Assembly: GCA_902774915.1 (NCBI GenBank)
Contig: CACYKH010000007.1
Coordinates: forward strand, 62,001 to 126,000
Origin: an uncultured Lachnospiraceae bacterium
Lineage (GTDB): Bacteria > Bacillota > Clostridia > Lachnospirales > Lachnospiraceae
Direction of reading: 5' to 3'
DNA: 64,000 nucleotides
Part shown: in pieces, positions 43,204-52,430 of the stretch
Position numbering within the stretch: the stretch's first letter is position 1
How the letters are laid out: each line of letters begins with the position of its first letter
Notes under the pieces: generated by a model
Told to the model about the DNA's origin: nothing
The model's database searches: none
The model's input: the letters and a program-made list of their open reading frames with translations, nothing else
Program-made: the position numbers and the translations under genes

Positions 43204-46200
43204 GTAAAAAAAGAATAGGTTTAATAATCGCCGGAATCGTTGCAATGTGTCTACTTATTATAGGCGCAAGCGTTGGTACTGTTCTGTTAATTCGTGGAAG
43301 GAACACGGACAGAGCCAAAGATGGAAATGAAGTAAAGGATGTTAACAGCAGCGTAGGTTCAGCTCTTACGGGGGACGGAGTTGAGATTGAAAAGAGTGAT
43401 TCTTTTGGAAAAGTCGCTGATGATAACACAGTCATGATCTACATGGTAGGTTCGGACCTTGAGAGTAAGGCCGGAGCTGCTACCTTTGATATTGCAGAAA
43501 TGATGGCTAGTGGAGTGGACACATCTAAGACAAATGTAGTCATCTTTACAGGTGGTTGCAGTCAGTGGATGTCTGACATTTCCAGCGATAAGAACTATGT
43601 TATGAGACTTGATAAGAGCGGTCTTATAGAGGATGGTGCCACAAATAGCATTAATAACATGGGTGATCCAAATACACTTCTTGGATTCCTGAATTTCTGT
43701 ACAGATAATTATAAGTCTGATCACTATACGCTTATCTTCTGGGATCATGGTTGTGGTCCTGTTTATGGATACGGAGTAGATGAGCTTCATAGTAACGATA
43801 CACTTACCTATCCAGAGATGGAGGCAGCCCTTGTTGCTTCTGATTTTGACAGTAAGAACAAGATAGACCTTGTTGGTTTCGATGCCTGTCTTATGGCTTC
43901 TATTGAGTATGCAGATCTTTTCTCATCATATGCTGATTACATGGTTGCATCTCAGGAGGTTGAGCCAGGACTTGGATGGGATTATTCATTCCTGAATACA
44001 TATAATTCAACAAGTGATCCAAAGAAGATAGGAACAGCAGTGGTAGATGCTTTTGGTGATTTCTATTCAAGTCACATAAGTATGATGAGTAACCCTCTTT
44101 ACACACTTTCTGTTATGGATCTTTCAAAAACAAATAAGGTTATAGAGGCGAGCAATGACCTCTTTGAAGATATGTATAAAGGACTCGGAAAAGAAGATTA
44201 TGCCGAGATAGTAAAGGCAAGAGATAATACAGTCAACCTTGGTTCTACTGCATATGGTTCAAAGGGAGATGCAATCGATGAGGTTGACCTTGGTTCTGTC
44301 GCTGATGAGTTTGGTAATCTTTATAAAGGATCCTCCAAGGATCTGAGTGACGCAATTGATGACCTCGTAATTAAACAGGCATCAAATGTTGATGGTACAT
44401 CAGGTATATCCATTTACTTCCCATATAATAACCAGATGTTCTATCAGTACTATGGTGAGAAAAGTATAGAAAGCATTTCTATTGGTGAAGAGTATTCAAC
44501 TTTCGTTGAGTCCTTCGCAACAGCATGGGAAAGTGATGGACAGAATGTATCGGACTTTTACACAGAGCTCGATACTGATGAAGAGGAATCTACTGAAGAA
44601 GAAACAACAGAAGAGACGACTGAGGAGTCCACAGAAGCTTCTACTGAGGAAGCTACAGAAGCTACCACAGAAGAAACAACAGAGGAAACTACTGAGGAGC
44701 CTACAGAACCAGTTGAGGATGCATCTTCTACAGATGCTGAATATATCGGTTCAAAGAAGACACTTAGTGTAAAGCTTTCCAAGGAACAGCAGAAGAATAT
44801 GGCTCAGGCAACTTATTCTGTATTTATGAAGAATTCAAGTGACGATACAACTGAGGCATATCTTCCAATATTTACAAATATAAAGATAAAACCTGATGAG
44901 AACGGAGAACTTTCAGTTCCTTATGATCCAGAGATTCTTGTTGCTTCATCCTATGATGGAGATACACCATGGCCTTTCAAACAGGTAGAGGATAACCTGG
45001 CTGGAAAAACTATTTACCGTTCAAATGGTCAGTATCTTATAAGTTCAATCAAGGACTTCCCAGATACATCAACAGAGCAGGTTGTTTGTAATGTGTCCAT
45101 GCAAGACGGAGAACAGCCTAAGATTCTCAGCTTTGACGCAGTTTCAGATTCAGAGCTTGTAGGAAAGAATGATATGACTCCAGAGGGCTGGGGCTATATG
45201 GCATACTATGCACCTACATATCTTCCTGTTACCAGTGTAGATGGTAAGATGCTTCCTTACTCAGAGTGGGATAGAGATGGCATTTTCCATATGGTATACA
45301 TTTCACTTGGAGAAAACTTTACATTTGCTACTAAAAAGCTTTCTGAAATTGACGCAGAGTTTGCGGTTCAGATTACTATCAAGGATGTAAAGGGAAATGT
45401 ACACGCCACAAGCCTTGTAGATTTCACAAGAAATGCAAGAACAAATACGAGTATCGGAACTGAGGAAGGAAAGATAGATGTTTCTGTTTTCTCAGACCAT
45501 GTAGTTATTAATTCCTATGAAGGAACGGACACAGAGCTTGTTATACCTGATTCTGTTCAAGGTGTTCCAGTAACTGCTATAGGACAGGAGGCTTTCAAGA
45601 ATGCAGGGATGACAAGTGTAGTAATTCCTGAGGGCGTAACAAATATTGGTCCGGAAGCCTTTAATAGGTGCGAAAATCTTGAAACAGTTGAGCTGCCTTC
45701 AACTGTTGAGTATATAGGTATGGACTCATTTGCTTACTCAGAAAAGCTTAGTTCGATTAATCTGCCTGAGGGGCTGAAGACAATAGATGATTTTGCATTT
45801 GATCAATGTTCTAGTCTCACAGAGGTGACAATTCCTTCTACTGTTGACTATTATGGACCTGGGGCATTTGCATATACTACTAAAATTACATTGGAAGGAA
45901 ATGAGAATTACCAGTATCTGGCAGATTCAATCTTTACTGCCGATGGTAAGACACTTGTTCAATGCTTCTCGACAGAGGAAAATTACTCTATACCAAGTGG
46001 AACTGAAGTGATAGGAGCATATTCCTTCAGAGATAATCTTGATATTAAGACAGTTGATATCCCTGAGGGAGTACGACTTATTGATGATGGCGCTTTCTTC
46101 CAGGCTGAAAATCTTTCTGATATAAAATTGCCGGATTCAGTTGAAGAGATTGGTGACTCTGCATTTGGATGCATAGTATTCACAGAAAAGAAGAAGATAG

Positions 46201-47213
46201 ATAAAATAAGCTTTGGTTCAAAGCTTACCAAGCTTGGTAATAAAGTGTTCAGAGGATTTGAAGTAGGAAGCTTTGAGGTATCAAAAGATAACCAGTACTT
46301 CAGTACAGTTGACGGATTTCTGACTAATAAGTCAAAGGACGGCCTCATACTTGCACCTACTACATCTGATAATGAAGTGAAGATTCCAGATGGAATAATC
46401 AGTGTTTATTCAGATGATTTTATGTCACAAAATGAGGGCGTTGAAAAGGTTACACTTTCTGACTCAGTCAGAGTGCTTAATGCCGATTCAATGTACTCAG
46501 TTAAGGAACTTCATATTGGAAAGAAGCTGAGATTCATTCTTTCCATGAATATGATGGGCAGCATTCAGAAGTTGACTATCAATGAGAAGAATAAGTACTT
46601 TACTATTAAGGATGATGTTCTTTATTCTCATGATATGAAGGAGCTCTACATTTATCCTCAGGAAAAGAAGGATAAGAAGTTCGAGGTGCCTGAGGGAGTT
46701 GAGAAGCTGGAAATGGGAGTTTTCAGCGACAATACCTACATGACAAGCATCAAGCTTCCATCAACACTTAAGGATGTTGGTCAGCGTGTTGGTTCTTATG
46801 AGGCAAATGCACTCAGTGAGATTACTACACTTACAAAGATAACTGTAAGCAAGAAGAATAAGAAGTATACATCTGCAGATGGCATTCTCTATACCAAGGA
46901 TGGTGACGAGGTAGTAGCTATCCCAGCTGCCATTAAGGGAGATGTAAAGATCAGATCCAGTGCTAAGATAATAGGTAAGGGTGCGGTTCAGAGTCTGAAG
47001 AATATAAATTCGATTACTCTTCCTGATGGTATGACAACCATCCGTTCCGGAAACTTCTATACTGTTTCAGGAGAAGTACATATTCCTGAGAGTGTGAATT
47101 ATATCTCAGAACGTTCATTTATTGACGCAGGAGAAGCTACAATTTATGGTAAGAAAGGTTCAGTTGCAGAGAGTTTTGCACAGAGTAAGGGACTGAAGTT
47201 CGAGGAGGAATAA
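43200..47213 (+). CDS. membrane-anchored clostripain-family (C11) protease with BspA-type repeats
   Basis: 1337-residue surface protein. The start at 43200 overlaps the dus stop (ATGA). One N-terminal helix (IGLIIAGIVAMCLLIIGASV) anchors it. The peptidase C11 domain covers about residues 75-450, with the catalytic pair H183 (FWDHGCG) and C230 (VGFDACLMAS). A spacer of about 45 residues made of T/E repeats (EETTEETTEES) follows at about 460-505. Then a beta-rich region leads to a run of BspA-like leucine-rich repeats (about 760-1320), with units such as LPEGLKTIDDFAFDQCSSL. C11 enzymes cut after Arg or Lys and are common in gut Clostridia. Repeats of this type bind host or surface ligands, so adhesion plus proteolysis is likely. 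Confidence 0.9.
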   Translation: MSKKRIGLIIAGIVAMCLLIIGASVGTVLLIRGRNTDRAKDGNEVKDVNSSVGSALTGDGVEIEKSDSFGKVADDNTVMIYMVGSDLESKAGAATFDIAEMMASGVDTSKTNVVIFTGGCSQWMSDISSDKNYVMRLDKSGLIEDGATNSINNMGDPNTLLGFLNFCTDNYKSDHYTLIFWDHGCGPVYGYGVDELHSNDTLTYPEMEAALVASDFDSKNKIDLVGFDACLMASIEYADLFSSYADYMVASQEVEPGLGWDYSFLNTYNSTSDPKKIGTAVVDAFGDFYSSHISMMSNPLYTLSVMDLSKTNKVIEASNDLFEDMYKGLGKEDYAEIVKARDNTVNLGSTAYGSKGDAIDEVDLGSVADEFGNLYKGSSKDLSDAIDDLVIKQASNVDGTSGISIYFPYNNQMFYQYYGEKSIESISIGEEYSTFVESFATAWESDGQNVSDFYTELDTDEEESTEEETTEETTEESTEASTEEATEATTEETTEETTEEPTEPVEDASSTDAEYIGSKKTLSVKLSKEQQKNMAQATYSVFMKNSSDDTTEAYLPIFTNIKIKPDENGELSVPYDPEILVASSYDGDTPWPFKQVEDNLAGKTIYRSNGQYLISSIKDFPDTSTEQVVCNVSMQDGEQPKILSFDAVSDSELVGKNDMTPEGWGYMAYYAPTYLPVTSVDGKMLPYSEWDRDGIFHMVYISLGENFTFATKKLSEIDAEFAVQITIKDVKGNVHATSLVDFTRNARTNTSIGTEEGKIDVSVFSDHVVINSYEGTDTELVIPDSVQGVPVTAIGQEAFKNAGMTSVVIPEGVTNIGPEAFNRCENLETVELPSTVEYIGMDSFAYSEKLSSINLPEGLKTIDDFAFDQCSSLTEVTIPSTVDYYGPGAFAYTTKITLEGNENYQYLADSIFTADGKTLVQCFSTEENYSIPSGTEVIGAYSFRDNLDIKTVDIPEGVRLIDDGAFFQAENLSDIKLPDSVEEIGDSAFGCIVFTEKKKIDKISFGSKLTKLGNKVFRGFEVGSFEVSKDNQYFSTVDGFLTNKSKDGLILAPTTSDNEVKIPDGIISVYSDDFMSQNEGVEKVTLSDSVRVLNADSMYSVKELHIGKKLRFILSMNMMGSIQKLTINEKNKYFTIKDDVLYSHDMKELYIYPQEKKDKKFEVPEGVEKLEMGVFSDNTYMTSIKLPSTLKDVGQRVGSYEANALSEITTLTKITVSKKNKKYTSADGILYTKDGDEVVAIPAAIKGDVKIRSSAKIIGKGAVQSLKNINSITLPDGMTTIRSGNFYTVSGEVHIPESVNYISERSFIDAGEATIYGKKGSVAESFAQSKGLKFEEE

Positions 47214-47298
47214 CCTTGACCATAAAGTCGCTTGGTGTTATAGTTACGCTTATCTATGCGCCAGTGTTTAACTAAGTTTATAGACATTTGGAGAGATT

Positions 47299-48192
47299 AT
47301 GTTTAAGAAGATAATAAATATCTTTAAAGACAACTTCAAACTGATTGGTTATATATTTGTTGTGGCTGCGCTATTAGTGGCTTGTGTTTCTACTTTGATA
47401 CAGCAGAATTTCCACAAGACCAAGGATATGGGGCGACTTGTTTCCATCAATCCACTTTATGACGAGCCACCACTTACACCAAGTTATACCAAGACTAACT
47501 ATTCTACTATTAATAGCACAGCCGTTGACGATGGCAGCGGTGTCATTCGTGATGAGGTTGGTGCTTATAGTGATGAAAAGAACCTGACGGAACAGCAGAA
47601 GAAAGATAAGGCTGCTCTTGAAGCACTTCTGGCAAGTAATGACAGAGGTGATGATGCCAGAACTACTTCTGAGAATAGAAAGAAAAAGTATAAGCTCAAT
47701 AATATTGTTGAGGTTAATAACAATATTTCTGTTACTATTTCAGGAAGTTCGGGATCAAGTGGTAATTCAGCTGTAGGTACAGCTCAGTATGCAACAGGTT
47801 CAAGCGGAAATTATCTTGGACAGTTCCTTCTGACTGGTTATTGTCCTTGTGCTATCTGTTGTGGTAAGACTAATGGTATTACTGCCAGTGGTAAGCTGGC
47901 TACCTCAAACCATACTATTGCCGCTGATAGCAGATATTCATTTGGTACACAGATGGTTATCAATGGACAGGTTTATACAGTTGAGGACCGTGGTGGTGCC
48001 ATTACTGGTAACCATATAGATATATTCTTTAATACACATTCAGAGGCGCTTGCATTTGGTAAGAAATATGCCGATGTTTATCTGTATGATGGAACAAACG
48101 GTACTGATAATTCTGATTCTTCAAATGATTCATCCAGTGAGTCCAGTGAAGATGACGATGATTCAGAAGACGATGAGGAAAATAATGATTAA
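47299..48192 (+). CDS. 3D-domain cell wall protein
   Basis: 297-residue exported, membrane-anchored protein. The N-terminal helix is LIGYIFVVAALLVACVSTLI; a long disordered Ser/Gly-rich stretch follows. The 3D domain (about 175-270), named for three Asp residues, shows LTGYCPCAICCGK, GITASGKLA, TIAADSRYSFGT, VEDRGGAI and HIDIFFNTHSEAL. Such domains occur in resuscitation-factor-like lytic transglycosylases and MltA-like enzymes acting on peptidoglycan. The Ser/Asp/Glu-rich tail is highly acidic. GGAG precedes the ATG. Confidence 0.9.
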   Translation: MFKKIINIFKDNFKLIGYIFVVAALLVACVSTLIQQNFHKTKDMGRLVSINPLYDEPPLTPSYTKTNYSTINSTAVDDGSGVIRDEVGAYSDEKNLTEQQKKDKAALEALLASNDRGDDARTTSENRKKKYKLNNIVEVNNNISVTISGSSGSSGNSAVGTAQYATGSSGNYLGQFLLTGYCPCAICCGKTNGITASGKLATSNHTIAADSRYSFGTQMVINGQVYTVEDRGGAITGNHIDIFFNTHSEALAFGKKYADVYLYDGTNGTDNSDSSNDSSSESSEDDDDSEDDEENND

Positions 48193-48225
48193 ACCGGGAC
48201 GTAGTCCTGAGGAAAGGATATAGAA

Positions 48226-49713
48226 ATGGGATTCTTATATAGAAGTACTAGAAATGAAAATGAAACAGCAACAGCCAGTGAGGCTATCTTAAAGGGACTT
48301 GCCGAGAACGGTGGACTCTTTGTACCAGACGAGATACCTGAGCTGGATGTACCTTTTGAAGAGCTTGCAAAGATGGACTACAAAGAGGTGGCTTACGAAG
48401 TAATGAGCCGTATGCTTACAGACTTTACAGAGGATGAGCTTAAGGCTTGTATTAACGGTGCTTATGACAGCAAGTTTGATACAGAACTTATTGCTCCAGT
48501 TAAGTATCATCATGGAGCATACATCTTAGAGCTGTTCCATGGTAAGACCATTGCATTTAAGGATATGGCACTTTCAATTCTGCCTTATCTTCTTACAACA
48601 GCTGCAAAGAAAAATAACATAGATAAAGAAATAGTAATCCTTACTGCTACATCTGGAGATACAGGTAAGGCTGCTCTTGCAGGTTTTGCTGATGTTCCTG
48701 GAACAAAGATTGCAGTGTTCTATCCAAAGAATGGTGTAAGTCCAATTCAGGAAAAGCAGATGGTAACAGAAAAGGGCAAGAATACATTTGTAGCCGGTAT
48801 TACAGGTAACTTTGATGATGCGCAGACAGGCGTTAAGAAGATGTTCTCTGATAAGGCATTGGCTGAGTACCTGGATGAAAAGGGATTCCAGTTCTCATCT
48901 GCAAATTCAATCAATATTGGACGTCTTGTTCCTCAGATGGTTTATTATGTTTATTCTTATACAAGACTTGTTGCTGCAGGAACGATTAAGGCTGGAGATG
49001 AGATTAATATTGTAGTTCCAACAGGTAACTTTGGAAATATTCTGGCTGCATATTATGCATCAGTTATGGGACTTCCAGTTCATAAGTTTATCTGTGCTTC
49101 AAATGATAACAAGGTTCTCTATGATTTCTTCACAACAGGAGAGTACGATAGAAACCGTGAGTTCATACTTACAACTTCTCCATCTATGGATATTCTTATT
49201 TCAAGTAACCTTGAGAGACTTATCTATAGAATCGCTGGAAATGATGCTGCTAAGAATGCAGAGCTTATGAAGAGTCTTAATGAGACTGGTAAGTACGAGA
49301 TTACAGAAGAGATGAAGAAGAATCTTTATCAGTTCTATGGAAACTATGCAACTACAGATGAAGTTGCCGAAACCATCAGAAAGGTATACGATGAGGACGG
49401 TTATGTGCTTGATACACATACATCTGTTGCAGTTGCTGTTTATGATAAGTATAAGGAGGAGACTGGCGACAGTGCTCCAACAATCATTGCATCTACAGCA
49501 AGTCCATATAAGTTTACTAGAAGTGTTATCACAGCTATCGAGCCAGAGCTTGATTCTAAAGAGGATTTTGAACTTGTAGATGAGCTTGAGAAGATTTCTC
49601 AGGTTAAGGTTCCACAGGCAATCGAAGAAATTAGAACTGCTCCTGTAGTTCACGATACTGTTTGTGACAAAGAGGATATGGAGAAGGTTGTTAAAAACTT
49701 TCTTGGTATCTAA
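48226..49713 (+). CDS. thrC: threonine synthase
   Basis: 495-residue PLP enzyme that turns O-phosphohomoserine into threonine. It is of the longer fungal/clostridial type. YRSTRNENETATASEAILKG opens it, the PLP lysine is in HGKTIAFKDMALSI, and TATSGDTGKAALAGF and VPTGNFGNILAAYYA bind the cofactor and phosphate. GAGGAAAGG precedes the ATG. It is monocistronic; no leader RNA was seen for it. The gap that follows holds the preQ1 riboswitch. Confidence 0.96.
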   Translation: MGFLYRSTRNENETATASEAILKGLAENGGLFVPDEIPELDVPFEELAKMDYKEVAYEVMSRMLTDFTEDELKACINGAYDSKFDTELIAPVKYHHGAYILELFHGKTIAFKDMALSILPYLLTTAAKKNNIDKEIVILTATSGDTGKAALAGFADVPGTKIAVFYPKNGVSPIQEKQMVTEKGKNTFVAGITGNFDDAQTGVKKMFSDKALAEYLDEKGFQFSSANSINIGRLVPQMVYYVYSYTRLVAAGTIKAGDEINIVVPTGNFGNILAAYYASVMGLPVHKFICASNDNKVLYDFFTTGEYDRNREFILTTSPSMDILISSNLERLIYRIAGNDAAKNAELMKSLNETGKYEITEEMKKNLYQFYGNYATTDEVAETIRKVYDEDGYVLDTHTSVAVAVYDKYKEETGDSAPTIIASTASPYKFTRSVITAIEPELDSKEDFELVDELEKISQVKVPQAIEEIRTAPVVHDTVCDKEDMEKVVKNFLGI

Positions 49714-49751
49714 TAAGTATTTGTAGTATTATATTAATCAATTTTAATCAT

Positions 49752-49848
49752 AGCTGTTCATTGGTACCATCCAGCTGATCAAAACTAGGACCGTTAAGAT
49801 GTTTTTAACGCGGATTCTGGATGTACCATGTTCAGAATCCGTTTTTTT
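49752..49848 (+). promoter_or_regulatory. preQ1-I-type riboswitch with antiterminator/terminator
   Basis: P1: AGCTG (49752-49756) with CAGCT (49772-49776), a 15-base loop starting TTC, then the A-rich tail GATCAAAACTAGG. The pseudoknot P2 would be TTGGT (49761) with ACTAG (49784), using wobble pairs. GGTACCATCCAG (49763-49774, loop plus P1) can instead pair with CTGGATGTACC (49817-49827), an 11-bp antiterminator. The terminator is CGGATTCTG / CAGAATCCG (49811-49841) plus seven T. Its position before queD-queE-folE-queC fits preQ1 sensing: bound ligand frees the terminator. Confidence 0.82.
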
Positions 49849-49900
49849 ATGGCTTCCCAAGGGGAGTGCTGTCGATGAGGTCAGCTAAAGAGGTGTTACA

Positions 49901-50320
49901 ATGTATATATTAAAAACAAAATCAGAATTTGATAGCGCGCATTTTTTAAAGGATTATAATGGCAGATGCGCAAATATCCATGGACATAGATGGGTAGTTG
50001 CCATTGAGGTTGGTTCCGAAACAGTTCTTGAGGAAGGCCCAAACCGTGGAATGGTTGTGGACTTTGGAAAACTGAAGGATGATCTTAAAGAAGAGACTGC
50101 TAAGCTTGATCATACTTTTATTATAGAGAAGGGAAGTATTAAGGATACTACCAAGGCTGCACTGGAAGCTGAAGGCTTTAGCATGTTTGAGCTGGATTTT
50201 CGCCCTACAGCAGAGAATCTGGCAAAATACTTCTATGATGTTATGTCAACTAAAGGATATGACGTGATACTTGCAAAAGTCTGGGAAACTCCAGAAAATT
50301 GTGCGGAATATAGAGCCTAG
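49901..50320 (+). CDS. queD: 6-carboxytetrahydropterin synthase
   Basis: 139-residue zinc enzyme of the PTPS fold, second step of the 7-deazaguanine (queuosine precursor) pathway. The zinc and active-site residues are in SEFDSAHFLKDYNGRCANIHGHRW and in the distal RPTAENLAKYFYDVM. GAGGTG lies upstream. First gene of queD-queE-folE-queC, controlled by the preQ1 leader. Confidence 0.95.
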   Translation: MYILKTKSEFDSAHFLKDYNGRCANIHGHRWVVAIEVGSETVLEEGPNRGMVVDFGKLKDDLKEETAKLDHTFIIEKGSIKDTTKAALEAEGFSMFELDFRPTAENLAKYFYDVMSTKGYDVILAKVWETPENCAEYRA

Positions 50321-50331
50321 AGGATAATCTA

Positions 50332-51012
50332 ATGTTTAGAGTAGCCGAAAAGTTTGTCAGTATCAATGGTGAGAGTAGACGGGCTGGTGAGCTGGCAGTA
50401 TTCATCCGCTTCACCGGATGCAATCTGAATTGTAGCTATTGTGATACGGCATGGGCAATACCAGAGGATTCGCCCCATGAAGAACTGACAAAGGAAGAAA
50501 TAATAGAATATATTAAATCCACTGGGGTAGATAACATTACCCTTACTGGTGGGGAGCCAATGCTTCAGTCAGAAATAAATGATCTGATAGTCGATTGCAT
50601 TTCACTTAATAAGAGGGTTGAGATAGAGACTAATGGAGCGGTTTCGCTAGAGGACTTGTATGAGGAAATTCAAAAGCTTTCATTAAGGGATGAGGTTTCT
50701 GTTACACTTGATTACAAGTGCCCAGGCAGTGGAATGAAAGAATTCATGGTCATGGAGAATTATGATCTCCTACGTGAATATGATACGGTGAAGTTTGTTG
50801 TTTCAGATGAAGATGATCTGGACAGGGCACGTGAAATTATTGAGAGTCAGAAGCTGGTTGAAAGAAAAGTTGCGGTTTATCTAAGTCCGGTATTCGGAAG
50901 GATAGAACCTAAAACTATAGTTGAATATATGATGGAACATAAGATGAATGGTGTGACGAACCAGTTGCAACAACATAAATTCATCTGGCCCCCTGAAATG
51001 AGAGGCGTGTAA
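50332..51012 (+). CDS. queE: 7-carboxy-7-deazaguanine synthase (radical SAM)
   Basis: 226-residue radical-SAM enzyme that contracts the QueD product to 7-carboxy-7-deazaguanine. The cluster motif is CNLNCSYCDTAW (C-x3-C-x2-C), preceded by SINGESRRAGELAVFIRF. TLTGGEPMLQ is the SAM-binding GGE region. It lies 11 bp after queD with AGAGGA upstream. Confidence 0.95.
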   Translation: MFRVAEKFVSINGESRRAGELAVFIRFTGCNLNCSYCDTAWAIPEDSPHEELTKEEIIEYIKSTGVDNITLTGGEPMLQSEINDLIVDCISLNKRVEIETNGAVSLEDLYEEIQKLSLRDEVSVTLDYKCPGSGMKEFMVMENYDLLREYDTVKFVVSDEDDLDRAREIIESQKLVERKVAVYLSPVFGRIEPKTIVEYMMEHKMNGVTNQLQQHKFIWPPEMRGV

Positions 51013-51085
51013 TCTTAGTATTTAGATCAAACATGAAAGTTTGTTTAAGGATACAATGAATGTAATTAGAATAAGGAGAATTTAG

Positions 51086-51682
51086 ATGGCAGTAGATCAG
51101 GCAAAAATCAGAGAGCATATAAGAGGAATACTCGAAGCAATTGGAGAGGACCCAGATAGAGAGGGACTTAGAGAAACTCCAGACAGAGTTGCAAGAATGT
51201 ATGGCGAAATCTTCGAAGGAATTGGTTATACTAATGATGAGATTGCAAATATGTTCAATAAAACCTTCGAGGCACCTATAAATAATGACATGGTGCTTGT
51301 TAAGGATATTGAGATATTTAGTTATTGCGAGCATCATATGGCACTGATGTACGATATGAAGGTTTCTGTTGCTTACATTCCACGCGACAGAGTGCTTGGA
51401 CTTAGTAAGATTGCTCGTATTGCGGATATGGTTGGAAAGAGACTTCAGCTTCAGGAGAAGATTGGAAGCGACATAGCTTACATCATGGAGAAGGCAACCC
51501 TTTCACCAGATGTGGCTGTTGTCATCACTGGAAAACATAGCTGCATGACAGCTCGTGGAATCAAAAACACCCCTGCAGTCACCCTGACTACAACGTTTAG
51601 AGGTGCATTTAAGGATGATTTAGATTTACAAGAAAGAGTATTAAGACTGATTGACCTGAGAGTTTCCAGAGAGGATTTTTAG
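51086..51682 (+). CDS. folE: GTP cyclohydrolase I
   Basis: 198-residue enzyme that opens GTP to dihydroneopterin triphosphate, the entry to both folate and queuosine precursors. Zinc-binding Cys/His and active-site residues are in [20 protein letters not shown] and in [14 protein letters not shown]; also [22 protein letters not shown] precedes the ATG. Location inside the que cluster points to 7-deazaguanine synthesis as its main duty here. Confidence 0.97.
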   Translation: MAVDQAKIREHIRGILEAIGEDPDREGLRETPDRVARMYGEIFEGIGYTNDEIANMFNKTFEAPINNDMVLVKDIEIFSYCEHHMALMYDMKVSVAYIPRDRVLGLSKIARIADMVGKRLQLQEKIGSDIAYIMEKATLSPDVAVVITGKHSCMTARGIKNTPAVTLTTTFRGAFKDDLDLQERVLRLIDLRVSREDF

Positions 51683-51694
51683 TTTACATAATAT

Positions 51695-51746
51695 TAAGTC
51701 AGAGGGACAGATCTAGGAGTCAGTGGGACCGGGTCTCGTTGACTTA
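51695..51746 (+). repeat. GGGAC-core hairpin repeat before queC
   Basis: TAAGTCA (51695-51701) and TGACTTA (51740-51746) enclose two half copies: GTCAGAGGGACAGATCTAGG and GTCAGTGGGACCGGGTCTCG. It is related to the repeat at 41408. TTGGAGG, the queC ribosome-binding site, comes three bases later. Confidence 0.75.
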
Positions 51747-51758
51747 TTTGGAGGTAAT

Positions 51759-52430
51759 ATGAAGAATAAGAAGGAAGCGGTTGTTGTTTTTAGTGGCGGA
51801 CAGGATAGTACAACCTGCCTCGTATGGGCAACCAAGATATATGAAAAGGTTTATGCTGTGTCATTTGATTATGGTCAGAGACACAAGAAGGAGCTGGAAT
51901 GTGCAGCTGATATAGCGAAGGAACTTGGAGTTGAACATGTTGTTCTGGATCTCAAGGAGTTAAATGCCCTCGCCCCAAATTCTCTTACAAGGGAGGATAT
52001 TGAGGTTGATAAGGATGCACCAGAGCAGGGACCTCCAAATTCATTTGTAGAGGGAAGAAATCTTTTGTTCCTCACATATGCTGCTATTTTTGCGAAGACT
52101 CACGGGGTGACAGATATAATCACTGGCGTTTCGCAGAGTGATTTCTCAGGTTACCCAGATTGTAGAGATGTATTCATCAAGTCTCTCAATTCAACGCTGG
52201 ATCTGGCTATGGATTATACCTTCTGTCTTATCACACCACTTATGTGGATTGATAAGGAAGAGACATGGGAGCTGGCGGACAGCCTGGGTGCATTTGATTT
52301 AGTACGCGAAAAGACATTAACGTGCTATAATGGTATTGTCGGTGATGGATGTGGCGACTGCCCATCCTGTAAACTCAGAAAAAGAGGACTAGATAATTAT
52401 CTGGCAAGAAGAGGTGAAACTAAAGAATGA
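51759..52430 (+). CDS. queC: 7-cyano-7-deazaguanine synthase
   Basis: 223-residue ATP-dependent enzyme that makes preQ0, the last step of the cluster. The PP-loop is [16 protein letters not shown] and the zinc site is [10 protein letters not shown] with an earlier Cys. The start at 51759 is fixed by TTGGAGG; the open frame begins earlier inside the hairpin repeat. Its stop overlaps the next start (ATGA). No queF (preQ0 to preQ1) lies in this cluster. Confidence 0.95.
   Translation: MKNKKEAVVVFSGGQDSTTCLVWATKIYEKVYAVSFDYGQRHKKELECAADIAKELGVEHVVLDLKELNALAPNSLTREDIEVDKDAPEQGPPNSFVEGRNLLFLTYAAIFAKTHGVTDIITGVSQSDFSGYPDCRDVFIKSLNSTLDLAMDYTFCLITPLMWIDKEETWELADSLGAFDLVREKTLTCYNGIVGDGCGDCPSCKLRKRGLDNYLARRGETKE

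Noticed and set aside
51013-51085. riboswitch before folE
   Set aside because: Only a short CAAAC/GTTTG stem is present; folE is sufficiently explained by the preQ1-controlled operon.
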